A DNA stretch of 64,000 nt from Seminavis robusta (taxonomy: Eukaryota > Bacillariophyta > Bacillariophyceae > Naviculales > Naviculaceae): assembly GCA_903772945.1 (NCBI GenBank), contig CAICTM010000247.1:1-64000 (forward strand). Direction: 5' to 3'. The first letter of the stretch is position 1. Each line of letters begins with the position of its first letter. Both the position numbers and the translations under genes were made by a program. The notes under the pieces are model-generated. The model did not search any database, was not told where the DNA came from, and saw nothing but the letters and a program-made list of their open reading frames with translations. Shown one piece after another: positions 29,155-39,644 of the stretch.

Positions 29155-31611
29155 TCATGGATCTTCGGAAGCTTGTGCGACATCACGTTGGATCGTTGCA
29201 TCTTGTAAAGGCTGCTTTTGTTGAAACGCACCCGACGAGCCATCTTCTTGGCCCTTTGTCGGGACGACCTCTTCAAACGGCGGCAAAAAGTCGCCAGAAA
29301 CGTCTTTGCGGAGAGAGGAGGAAGACGCAACCCCGCGGCCTCCTCGATGGTTGTTGTTGTTCTCAAAGAAACCACTCTTGGCCAGGACCATAAAGTCACT
29401 CGAGTTGGACTTTGGAAAGGATCGAGACTCGGATCCTGCTCGTACATTGCGCCTCGACATTTGACGAATCGACATGGCAATGGACCGACTTTGTTCGGTT
29501 TCGCTCATGAGTGAGAATCGACTCTGCATTCTCATTTTGGGGACAAAAATAAAGCCCAGCAGAATCATGGAAAGGGCGAAAATGACAAAGGTCATTACCA
29601 GATAGAACGGAACTGGCATTTCCCGTACCACTGCCAAGACGGGGATCCCCGTCAAGAAGGTTTGCAGCATGGATGCCAGAGACATGCCAATGGCTCTGGC
29701 TTCGGAGAATTGTGGTGAAATATCGCGAGCCTGAAAGGCTTGCCAACAGGTAATGGCGACCACCAGAAAGTTAAAGGCCAACAGAGGAGTCAGAAAGGCC
29801 AGTGGATTGTTGGATCTGCAAGCTCCGTAGGACTCGAATTCACGATTCCAAAAGTCGGTACCCGAGTGGAATTGTCGTGTATATGTTAAGGGATCCAGCA
29901 CAGTCCAACACACCAGGGCAATGACATTGCAGAGGAATAGTACGGCAAAGGGTGCCAGGACATCCACATATGTCACTTTGACTTGTTCGTGGCTTTTTCT
30001 TGGATTGAGCAAACGATTGATACGCCATGTCTTGCTGTTGCGGTATGGATGGATGGATGGATTAGAGGACGAATGGCGATTGGATGAGATCATTTGAGCA
30101 ATGCACATCGGAAAGACAAAGTCTACCTCAACGCACCTGAACAATGCCGAGAAGGTGAGGGTGAACCCCCCAAAGGCCAACCAAGGAATACTCATGCACA
30201 CGGCTACTGTATGAATGGGACTGGGGTCTTGTTGTTCCTGCATCACATCAGCATCGTCACTGTCCTCTTCTTCTTGGGGCACATTGTTTTGCTGGGGATC
30301 AATGAGTCCTTCGTCATCAAACGATAAAGGACTCAATGTACTGGCCAGGATCATGACACCCAGGGCAATGGCCAGGAGGAACCAGGGTTGGGACATGCGC
30401 AGCAGAGGTGTCTTCCAGTAATAGACAGTCCATCCCATGCAACCCAATGCTGCCAATGTGACTACGACAAAACAGGAGATTCCAATGTACCGCAGTGGCC
30501 CCAACAAGTTTTGCTCCAATTCCAGTGGAGGCAGGGTGACGGGTATCAGATTATAGGCCACAACATTGGTGGTGATGATAATGTCCGCTTCGATCACTTC
30601 CCCTTTTTGTTGTCGCAATAGTATGTCACGCAGGACATCGACCGCTTGAAATCCCCATTCGTAGGGAAGTTGACCGACCAATCCATCCACGTATCGTTGA
30701 TGGAGATAATCCAATTGATAATCGGCACCGTCGACGCCAATGGTGGTAATGTTGTGTTGTCGATTATGGTCAATAAACCAGGTCCAATTGGGTTGTCGCA
30801 TGGGCGACTGAATCATGGCGACGACGGCGGTGGGTCGTAGTTCCTGAACTTTGTGTTGAAATTCGTAATTCCATCGATAGCGACTGGAATTGTGTTGGAC
30901 ATGAGCGGCAAAGTGTCGACCCACTTCGGTCCAATGCGCTCGATCGGGTCGATGATTGAATTTGGTGATTTCTTGCAAGAATCCCTGTAATCGATCATTG
31001 CTGCGTCGTCCCATGAAACAAAACGTCCCCCCTTCCGGTCTTAACTGTCGTAGTAATCGTGCCATGGTTTGTCCCAAAAAGAATTGATTGGTCCCAATGT
31101 AGGCACTACGAGGTGCCTCTGGGACATCCCCATCAATGAATACCACGGGAACCTGTGCCTCGTGAGCTTCTTGGACCAAAGTGGTGGTAAAAGTGTCATT
31201 GCAAAAGGGATTCATAATGATTCCATCAATACTGCGTCGCTGCAGTGCATCTCGAAGAATGGCTGCTTTTTCCTCGCACGAGTCTTGTGTGACGGGATGA
31301 TAGTGCGAGAGATGTGACTCGATGATGGGAGTGATACTCTCGTAGACAACGCCGGCATATTCAAACTGCACATCTTCGTGATAGTCGAGACATCGTTTCA
31401 GGAATCCTTGTGCCACGGGTTCAAAAAAGGCAGAACCACCATTGATCAGGAGCAACCGAAAGCGGTCCGAAGAGTACGTAATGGTTGACTCGGCATTGCC
31501 AGAGTTGCCCACGTTCACATTGATGGTGGCGGCAGAACTCAACGAAGTCGAAAGGATGGTGACAGCCGCCAGGAGAAGAAAATGTCTCCTCCTGTGCTGA
31601 CAGAATATCAT
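29155..31611 (-). CDS. Class C GPCR-like receptor with periplasmic-binding-protein ectodomain
   Basis: 818 aa, intronless. Residues 1-28 are a signal peptide. Residues about 48-335 resemble a sugar-type periplasmic binding protein (Peripla_BP_4/ribose-binding type): FRLLLINGGSAFFEPVAQGF, DGIIMNPFCND, VPVVFIDGDVPEAPR, YIGTNQFFLGQTMA. Seven hydrophobic helices follow at about 375-400, 410-430, 470-500, 550-575, 605-630, 645-665 and 670-695, matching 7tm_3 (GABA-B-like) topology, then a roughly 120-residue cytosolic tail rich in Ser/Arg. A plasma-membrane receptor coupling extracellular small-molecule binding to G-protein signalling is inferred; the ligand is unknown. The long acidic loop between helices 2 and 3 is unusual. 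Confidence 0.85.
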   Translation of the reverse strand: MIFCQHRRRHFLLLAAVTILSTSLSSAATINVNVGNSGNAESTITYSSDRFRLLLINGGSAFFEPVAQGFLKRCLDYHEDVQFEYAGVVYESITPIIESHLSHYHPVTQDSCEEKAAILRDALQRRSIDGIIMNPFCNDTFTTTLVQEAHEAQVPVVFIDGDVPEAPRSAYIGTNQFFLGQTMARLLRQLRPEGGTFCFMGRRSNDRLQGFLQEITKFNHRPDRAHWTEVGRHFAAHVQHNSSRYRWNYEFQHKVQELRPTAVVAMIQSPMRQPNWTWFIDHNRQHNITTIGVDGADYQLDYLHQRYVDGLVGQLPYEWGFQAVDVLRDILLRQQKGEVIEADIIITTNVVAYNLIPVTLPPLELEQNLLGPLRYIGISCFVVVTLAALGCMGWTVYYWKTPLLRMSQPWFLLAIALGVMILASTLSPLSFDDEGLIDPQQNNVPQEEEDSDDADVMQEQQDPSPIHTVAVCMSIPWLAFGGFTLTFSALFRCVEVDFVFPMCIAQMISSNRHSSSNPSIHPYRNSKTWRINRLLNPRKSHEQVKVTYVDVLAPFAVLFLCNVIALVCWTVLDPLTYTRQFHSGTDFWNREFESYGACRSNNPLAFLTPLLAFNFLVVAITCWQAFQARDISPQFSEARAIGMSLASMLQTFLTGIPVLAVVREMPVPFYLVMTFVIFALSMILLGFIFVPKMRMQSRFSLMSETEQSRSIAMSIRQMSRRNVRAGSESRSFPKSNSSDFMVLAKSGFFENNNNHRGGRGVASSSSLRKDVSGDFLPPFEEVVPTKGQEDGSSGAFQQKQPLQDATIQRDVAQASEDP

Positions 31612-32208
31612 CGTGAGGAGTGAGGAGAGAGGCTGAGATCAATAGGAATGCAATGAGTGTACCGGTACTAGTAAGCTGATGTTGAAGAAGAGGGACAGGG
31701 ACACAATTACTAAAGTCTACAGTACTAGACTAGCTAGCTACACGTATAATGACAAAATACGATATACGGTATACGCGTGTACAGTATGCCGTTTGCTTTT
31801 AGTCATATACGGCACTCAGGTTTTTAAGTTCCGATCTTGCTTTCGATCTGTGTCATGTTTAGAATTAGACTCAAAGATTTAGTGCAACGCCAAGAGATTT
31901 AACTTTCACCTTTGAATCCAACCACACCTCCTGTCGATCCAAAGCAACCACAACAATAAGCAATGATCGAAACATCGAAACATCATGTGAAGATGGCGCT
32001 TGCTTTTGCCGCGGCTTTTAGGTGAACCACAACATGTCGGGCTCGGCAAGTCCATTCAGATGCCTTGGGGATGCATGTTGTTGTAGGGGAAAGCCAGACT
32101 CGCAAGCTAACACGACAATCAACACACCCCAATTTGTCATTTTGATCCATTGATTGCCACCATCGATCGTGATCCTCCATTGCTCTGCTCCACCGCTTCT
32201 CAGGCAGC
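31612..32208. other. Intergenic, upstream of receptor and transposase remnant
   Basis: TACCGGTAC lies about 50 bp upstream of the receptor start. An alternating purine-pyrimidine stretch (ATACGATATACGGTATACGC) lies near 31758-31780. No gene. Confidence 0.4.
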
Positions 32209-35200
32209 ATGGCGGAGTCCGACGAAGCCCGTCTTCTCAAGGAGGCCCTGAAAGTGAGATTGCTGCTTCCCAACTTTAACAGATCAAAAGCTCTCTATTC
32301 TGTTGGAATGCGGGTCGAGCAAGCAACTGCAACCGAATCGACTGAAAGCCTTGGACGTTTAATGAGATCGTATGCTCTGAAACATGGGGCGCCAAATGTA
32401 TCTACCAATGAAGACGCCATGGTCAGTCGAGCAGTGCAGCTTCTTTCTGTCATGAAGCGCCATCCAGACAATATCATCAAGAATCCGGTTGCCCCACTCG
32501 TTGGAATTACTCTGGTGGACGCAATGCTGCTTGTTGGGTTTCCACCAAAGAGCCAACAGGCATTGCAATGAGAGCACAGTATCAGAAATGCTTGCGAGAA
32601 AACAGAATAGAAAAGGAGGCAATGACAAAGTCAAAGCGAAACCGACCACGTCACCTGTGAGCACATATCGGAATTGATGAGCAACAAGTTTCGCAGTCCT
32701 CTCCATTGACACAGAGATCTCAAACCGCAGCAGCTTCAAATTCTAGCACTCCACGCAATGAGAATCCCGACGACGCAATGGTCACATCGCCGTTACCGCC
32801 AACGCCATCGTCAGCAAGGCGAGGCTCTCCAATGGATGAATCCCCGAGTGGATCACCCTCTTTGTTGGAGACTCCTCGCACCCAACCAGTTCCAAGGCGA
32901 CTGCTGCCAGCCGTACAAGATGACCCACTGGATGATAGCATGTTCTTCTGGATCTCCCCGTATCCACTTGAAGAGATGCCATCTTTTGGAGGCGCGGCTT
33001 CTGTTAGCACGAGTAGCAGCAAGTCATCTCTGGTGGTCGCACAACAAAAGCAAATCAAGCTTTCAGCTGTTGCAAATTTGATGACACGAAGAATCGAAGC
33101 GGCTCATGCAGATAACAAAGAGAGTGAAATGCTCAAGTCGATTCGCAGTGAAGTGTTCAAAGCGATGACTGTCCTGTGGGATGGCGTCTCCTCTGGCCGA
33201 AATACTCTCACCGTCTTCGACAGCCCAGAAAAGATTGCATCAACCTTTGCAGCAATTTGTGGAATCGAACTCTATAGTGGAAATGAGATTCGTTCTGCCG
33301 TCAAAAGAAGAGATGCCGGCAAGTCTCCAGTTCGTCGTGGGCGACCAAGTACAATCCCGATGATGTCTTTGAAGCCTTTTGCTCTGCCGTCTTTACTTAT
33401 TCTGCCATTCAACAAGTTAACGCTGAAACCCGTGATCACAGACGAGACATCCAAACAATGTTGGCTCTGTTCTCAATGCAAAAAGACAGGCAGATGGGCT
33501 GATCCTATGGGCGAGATAAACTTCTTTCGTCGCATCGAACAGCACAACTCCACGAGACAGTCCTTTTCATTCGCAAGATCCAAGAGAGGCCTGCGTTTCA
33601 ATGGTGACATTCAGTGTCAGAAGGCCTTATCCAAGATGGGAGGGGCTGTTGAGCTGGATTTGCGAGGTTTCCGTTATTCAGAGGAGAAATATATCCGGCC
33701 ACACATTTTTTTATGTTTATTTGAATTGTTTTATCAGTGTTGTTTATGTTCCATGCATGAATACACTCTTGATTGCATAGGTCAGGCAAGACGAGTCCTT
33801 CAGCTCGACGAGATGGGCTTTTCAATGGACGCATCTATTAGAGGAGGCGGTACGACCATCGCATGTGACCAACAGCAGCAGTCTCCCTGAGAGTGGCAGT
33901 TCGGCTCCAAAAGGAGGAGCAAAAGTGACCATTATCCATGGCATCACTTCGGCCGTATGAGGTCTTTCCACCTTACGTCCAGTTTCCATCGAAAGCAGAA
34001 AAAGCAATTCAAGCATCAATCAATGCTGGATGGGTTTCGGCCAGGCGATTTGGTACCAGTCGCGACATTCTTTGACGTTGGCTTTCGGAATGATCCAAAA
34101 GGTGGAATGGATCCGAGGTTTAAAGTACTTGGTTCATTCATTTGCGAGCTGATACCCTGACTGCAAGATGTGCCATGTTGGAGTCCTGATTAAAGAGATA
34201 GCGGGCCTGGCCGCACATCTTGAAATGCTTGGAATTTGCGTGCAAGAGGGATCTATCTGTTCCCAGGCCTTCCAAATGGAACTGAATTTCAAGAGATGGA
34301 TAATTTGTATTCCTATGCAAAGACGCTCTGTTTTCGCAACAGAGATCTCTTGATTCGAGAGAGGACTCGGATTGACGGTGCCGCGTTCACCTCGTTGAGT
34401 TACAATGATATTGGTTTCATTATGTTTGGAGGGCAAGTGCAATTGAATGAGACGGAAAGTGTTGAGCTACAATCTGCCTTTGATCTTGCTTTTGATGAGC
34501 CCCACATCCGTCGAGCAAGAGAGAAGTGTGGTATCTTCCAGAGTACAGAGCTGCTCTTGAAGCATCCCAAAAGTGAGACACGACGGTCCTGTCCGACGCA
34601 CATCGACGAACGAGCGGACTATGATCCTCCGGGCTATTAGTGATGCTATTAGCCCGGAGAAAGCAAACCATGACATGCTGTGCTCTCCTTCACAGCAAAG
34701 GATACGTGTTGGCAGAAGACAAGCTGAAGCTCTCCGTGCGTCGTGTCACTGCGTCCCAAACAGCAGGTCGGCAAGAGGCTCGAACAGAGCCAAATACAAG
34801 AGCCCGACAAGACGTTATTGAGAAAGTCTCGACAGCTGGACAGTGGTTTCATGTCACAAATGGTGGTGGTCCAATGAATAGCAACGATGCTCTGATTGCT
34901 TGGGCTCGGAAAGAGAATGAGAAAGGAAGCCGTCATGCTTGAAAAGGAGAGACAATCGAGGCTGGAATATGAAGAAATGAAAGGCAGCTCTTGTTCTTTC
35001 GAGCGCATCTGAAGAAGGCGATGGCTCGCCTTCACAGCGCAATCATGGAAAAAGACATGGACAAATGACATGCTTCGTGCCGTTATCCAGTGGAAACAAG
35101 GGCCGCTTCCTTTGGAGCCCAACAACGAAAAGGTTAAGACCAAACCAAAGCAATATTTAATTGGTCTCTATGAGAAGAAGTATCAGGCAGTGAACGTTGA

Positions 35201-35491
35201 AGAAGGGGTGAATGGATGGACTCCGGATAGACAAGAGCAACTTGATCGGTTGAAACAGGAGAGGTGACAGACCTAGTCAATGATACAGAGCTCAAGCGGG
35301 CGTTTGAGCGAGAGGAAGAGTTCCTCGTGACAAGACTTCTTGCTTTGGATTCAACTCGACGGAAGAGCATCCTTGCTCGAGTCATGCAACAAGTTTCTTC
35401 CGAGGAACGTGACTTTGTGTTCCTTGATCTATTGGACGATGCTGCAGGAGACGGAGACGAAGATTCAATGTCAAGTGCTTTGAGTTTCTAG
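32209..35491 (+). pseudogene. Decayed DDE-type transposase-like gene
   Basis: A series of overlapping plus-strand frames reads as one former protein broken by several frameshifts and stops. The start (32209-32571) is continued in another frame from 32569. A Ser/Pro-rich stretch and a basic RRGRPS motif lie near 33340. A fragment in the frame of 34236-34640 has GIYLFPGLPNGTEFQEMD, which resembles the end of the DDE domain of pogo/jerky-like transposases (usually 'LPxxTTHxLQPLD'); WKQGPLPLEP and a helical, acidic C-terminus end at 35491. No terminal inverted repeats were recognised. The frame changes are seen directly; the transposase assignment is an inference. Confidence 0.5.
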
Positions 35492-35589
35492 TAGTAGGCA
35501 GTTCACAACAATATAATTTCTATAAGGATTTAAGCTATGATTCGATTCGTTTCCTATTTCTGCCTCATTGCTCAATTGCGTCCGAGTAC

Positions 35590-36250
35590 CACAGTTTCAA
35601 ATTGTCCGAAGAAAAGTCTTCCTTGGTCTTGTCTTTCGTCTCGAGGGCACACCACCTGAATGCTCCTCAATCCATTAGGATCCGTGATGCCAACAAAATC
35701 TAGAAGCATGCCCCGGCCACTGCTGTTGACACTTTGGAGACGACGGATGGTGATTGTTGCTTCAGTTAAAGGGAGTCCAATCTCGAAAGAAACTGGCTGC
35801 CAACAATGATCTCGTTGTTCTCAGCTGGGACTCCACCGGGTGGCAAGAGATTTCCATCGACTTTCAATCGATGCTGGTGGTATCAGAGGGCGTTGTTGCC
35901 CAATATCGCACGTGTGAGCAAAGGGGCAACAGCAACTTGAAAAGAAAAGCTTCCCTGGACCGCATTTCCGATCCATTGCGATAGACAACGTGCAGACTGC
36001 CTCGAGCCGTCGCCTCTGCTGCCTGGTTTGGAGCTGGGTATGGGATAGTTTGGAATATCATTGTCGGCAGTGTAGTTGAATTTAACAGTGCGATCTTCCA
36101 AGCTGATCTACCACAGCAGTGTAAATCGCATCTTTCTTGATCGCGAACGTTCGGAAGAGGCAGTGTCGACACAAGATCGTTAACACAAGAGAAACTGGTG
36201 GCACATGTCCGGTTGGAGCAAGCTCCACCCCATTCCCAGAACAATCCTTT
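35590..36250 (-). pseudogene. Possible decayed coding region
   Basis: Minus-strand frames shift several times but each is protein-like in part: EWGGACSNRTCATSFSCVND, then VKFNYTADNDIPNYPIPSSK, then DGNLLPPGGVPAENNEIIVG, then LDFVGITDPNGLRSIQVVCP ending at a stop near 35575. This could be a frameshifted remnant or an unresolved multi-exon gene, perhaps encoding a secreted protein. I do not recognise the family. Confidence 0.3.
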
Positions 36251-36349
36251 AAGAAAGAATTCGATTTGGTACCTCTACTGGCAGTGCCGGTGTTGTAAAG
36301 ATAGGTCTGCCAACGGGAAAGAATATTCGGATACTCCGTTGCTCTTGTA

Positions 36350-37205
36350 TCAACGGAGAGGTTCGATTGTTTGGTTCGATTCGAAGCTCATTATCCAGAG
36401 ATCAAAGCTCATTATCCGGAGATTTTGCTTTCAGTTGTTAAGGAAAAGCAGTCAGGTCAAGATGGTGTTCAAGCTAGCAATCCATTCATTCTCTCGGTCT
36501 GCCATGGGTATGCGTATTGTTGACATGACACAGGAGGCGTTCTTGGAGGAGATGGCCGAAGCCCTCGATCGTGCAGGCAGAGGACGAGACGGTTGCCTTT
36601 CTCCACGGTGGTTCTCCATTTGCGAGATTTCCAATCCATGTTCAAGAGATGGTTCGTGAGCGTCCAGGTTAGTCCATGACACTGCTTTGTGCTTTGTGCA
36701 ATGCTGGTGGCACTTCTTGCTCACTTCTGCCTCTCTCAGGATCGACCCTTCAGGTGGAGGGTGGAACCTATCGGATCAAAAACCTCCTAACCGGAAACAG
36801 GTGGTTGTTGTTGTTGCTGCTGGTTTGCCCGGATTGTTTGGTACTGGTGTGGACAATCCTCCTTTGGTTGATCTGCCGGTTCCCATTGTGGTTGCTCCTG
36901 CTGCAGCTGTCGAAGCTGTCGCCGCCAACCTTCGAGCCAACCATCGAGCTCGAGCCTCCGCTCCAGTCCTCGCCGCTCCTGCTCCAGTCGCCTCCGCTCC
37001 TGCCGCCGCAGTTCCTCCTCACCTTCGCCGTGGAGGAATGGACTCAGATGATGATGACTTTGAAGAGATCCGCGTCATGATCAACAACCCTCCTCGACGC
37101 AGCCGTCGTGGACGCAACAATCGAAACAATAATCGTCGTGAATCGGATGGATCGGACACTCCAGTTGTCGATGTCTCTGGTTGGGGTATGACACAAGAGT
37201 TCTAG
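36350..37205 (+). pseudogene. Possible decayed or spliced coding region
   Basis: Plus-strand frames here change more than once (MVFKLAIHSFSRSAMGMR and EEMAEALDRAG in one frame, EDETVAFLHGGSPFARFP in another). The final frame to 37205 encodes an Ala/Val/Pro-rich segment followed by an acidic and Arg/Asn-rich tail ending in SGWGMTQEF. A GT..AG pair near 36665-36739 could be an intron, but the phases do not fit cleanly. Gene or remnant is undecided. Confidence 0.3.
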
Positions 37206-37760
37206 TCGCCATGGTGCCGAAACCAAGAAGGCAAGAACGACAGCGCTGTTGTGGCAGTCAGTGCTTGCTGTTATCCTTCCCAGCATGGCGTTGTTGTCAG
37301 CGTTGTTGCCAAGCTGTTGCCATCTGAGTGTGTCTGCTGGTCTCTGCAGCACCTGGTGTACTAAAAATCCTATAGTAAAATGGTGGCCGCTTCCCAGAAG
37401 AGCCGATTCAATTTGAACTAAAGTGCTATGCAATATACGCGTATTTTGAAAAAAATCGTATTTTGGGTTTAAACGTGTAGTACTTGCTTGTAAACGCTCC
37501 CATTTCCATGTTTTATGTGCCAGTTGCTTTCGTGGCAATAAAAATCCAAGAGAGTTAGGTTATTAATAACTTTAAAGATTTATGAAAGGATTCACAAGTG
37601 AAGGTGACTTAATTACTATAAGTGGTACCATTTTTGGCTGTAAACATTATAGACGAATGAGGAGGGTCATCCGTCATCCATCGAAAGTCTTTTGGCTTCA
37701 ACCCTTCCAACAACAACACCGGAACAAGTATCATACTACACCAAAACAAACAGAAAGACA
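37206..37760. other. Intergenic upstream of FkbM-like gene
   Basis: AT-rich stretches occur near 37440 and 37560. The reading frame of the next gene extends back to 37692, but from a TTG. No gene is seen. Confidence 0.4.
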
Positions 37761-39224
37761 ATGGTGAAGAAGAGAAAAGATGTCCATCGGGAGACGGGAA
37801 AGCAGAATACAAACGATGGACATGCAGAGACAAAAACCTTCATCCAAAGATACGATCCCCGTCGTTCCGTTTGGACTCCAAAGGGTCGAGAGGCATTGAT
37901 TCTACTGATTCTGGGCGGCATCATGGCAGTCTGTTATCATGTCGCTGCCCATCGCGTACTACTCCCCACCACCAAGAACAATCTTGACGACAACAAAGTT
38001 CCTGCAGCGCCAGCACTACCGATAGTACAAACAGATGACAACACGAAAAAGGAACGACCGGTAGTGCCAAAATTGGGACAATCCACTTTCAAAGACGGCC
38101 AGGCTCTGCAACGGTTCTTTCAACAGTACGCTACCAAAAACAATAATGATGGAGCTGGATTCATCAACGTGGCCGAGCTAAAGATGGACGATATCACGCA
38201 ATTACGCCAACTGGCCAAGGACATTATGAATCGTGACATGGAGTGCGGCAGTCCCACGGTCAATAACAAGACAATAGCCGACAAGAGCAAGACGGGACTG
38301 GAGTATTGCTTTTGGCCCTCGAAAGATTTGGTGTCACGAGAAGCACTCAAAAATTTTCGTTTTGAACAATTCGATTGGAATTGGGTCATTACATCCTTCC
38401 AAGATCCCGTCGTCGTACGGCACCAACGGTGTTTGGCATTTCTAGATGCCGGAGTCAATATTGGAGATTGGGCGTCTCCCATTATTGCCTCTCTTCCGAA
38501 TGTCACATATATTGGAATTGAGGGATCTCCGCCCACGGCATCGCTAGCGGCCGCCAATATGTTGACATCGGTGCAATATCACAAACTGAATAATGCCAAA
38601 CAATATATCGCACCCGCCGTCGTGGTACCCTTTGCCGTCATGGGCCACAACAACTTTCAAGCCGCCAAAACGGCCGGTGGGGTCTGCTTTTCCCATGCCG
38701 ACGGGGGGAACAACGGAGGACGAGAAGTCACCAAAACGACGCAATGCAAACCCAACGCCGCGGCCGGGGCCATTTACTTTCCCAGTATGTTAAAAGACGT
38801 ACGGACCCAATTCCAGTCGGATTGTTTTGGCAGTAGCAGTCCCTGGCCTGCCATTTACATTGCCAAATTTGACATTCAAGGATTCGAATTCCGAACCTTG
38901 GCCGGTGCCATGGAATACCTGGAACGCAAGCCACCCTGTTTTATCCACTTGGAAATCACCAAATCGGCGCGACAAAACTACGCACTCTTTGAATTACTGG
39001 TCGATGTCGGATACAATGCCTTGTGGCGGAATACCGATAACTGGGCACAATCCATCTATGAACAACCTCCCAAGGATCCTCCCTATTGGACCGCCTCCAA
39101 AAGTATCGAGCCCTTGTGGAAAGTCTTTGAAAAGGATTTTGAAAATCGAATGGATTGGTTCTACAAAAACTACATTTTTGGGTTTGAAGATCGAGAAGCC
39201 TGTATTCGACGATTGTTGGCTTGA
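37761..39224 (+). CDS. FkbM-like methyltransferase, type II membrane protein
   Basis: 487 aa, intronless. A basic cytosolic N-terminus is followed by one membrane span (about 45-65, ALILLILGGIMAVCYHVAA) and a lumenal domain. FLDAGVNIGDWASPIIASL (about 227-245) and YIGIEGSP match motif I and the acidic residue of the SAM-binding site in Methyltransf_21/FkbM proteins, and IAKFDIQGFEFRTLAGAM plus CFIHLEI match the later motifs. FkbM-type enzymes methylate hydroxyls of sugars or small molecules; a secretory-pathway glycan O-methyltransferase is inferred. The first true ATG is at 37761; the upstream in-frame extension has no ATG. Confidence 0.75.
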   Translation: MVKKRKDVHRETGKQNTNDGHAETKTFIQRYDPRRSVWTPKGREALILLILGGIMAVCYHVAAHRVLLPTTKNNLDDNKVPAAPALPIVQTDDNTKKERPVVPKLGQSTFKDGQALQRFFQQYATKNNNDGAGFINVAELKMDDITQLRQLAKDIMNRDMECGSPTVNNKTIADKSKTGLEYCFWPSKDLVSREALKNFRFEQFDWNWVITSFQDPVVVRHQRCLAFLDAGVNIGDWASPIIASLPNVTYIGIEGSPPTASLAAANMLTSVQYHKLNNAKQYIAPAVVVPFAVMGHNNFQAAKTAGGVCFSHADGGNNGGREVTKTTQCKPNAAAGAIYFPSMLKDVRTQFQSDCFGSSSPWPAIYIAKFDIQGFEFRTLAGAMEYLERKPPCFIHLEITKSARQNYALFELLVDVGYNALWRNTDNWAQSIYEQPPKDPPYWTASKSIEPLWKVFEKDFENRMDWFYKNYIFGFEDREACIRRLLA

Positions 39225-39644
39225 AAAAAGAATGATAAGAGAAAGAAATGTTGGCGCTTAGTGTTGGTTGCATGTATGTGAGCTAGATCTCTTCTTGTCT
39301 TCTGGGCTAGCTGGTTCGTTGTGTAAACTAGCAATGGCCGCTTATTAATGGGGTAATGGTGGAGTTGTAATGACGCTCTTGCTGGGAATTGTCTGCTGTA
39401 CATCATGGAAAACTCTGAAGCCAGGGAAAGCTCTCTCTTGCAGTGCTGATGAGTACAACTGTACCGCAGTTGCATGCCACCACAGGCCACCAAATCAGAA
39501 CGTCCGCCTTGCCCACCAAATCAGAATGTCTACATGCTCTCACATGTGGCTCTAGCTAGGTAATTGCAAGAGAAGGAAAACTATGAAACTACATACTATC
39601 ATTTAACGAAACAGACATGTCTCACACAACAGAGGCCTCAGGGT
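39225..39644. other. Intergenic between convergent genes
   Basis: 3' spacer between the methyltransferase gene and the NRPS-like gene. A GCCACCA(A/C)..CAAATCAGAA motif is duplicated near 39486-39526. No gene. Confidence 0.4.

Noticed and set aside
37692-37760. N-terminal extension of the FkbM-like protein
   Set aside because: The extension begins with TTG, not ATG; the first ATG in frame is at 37761.
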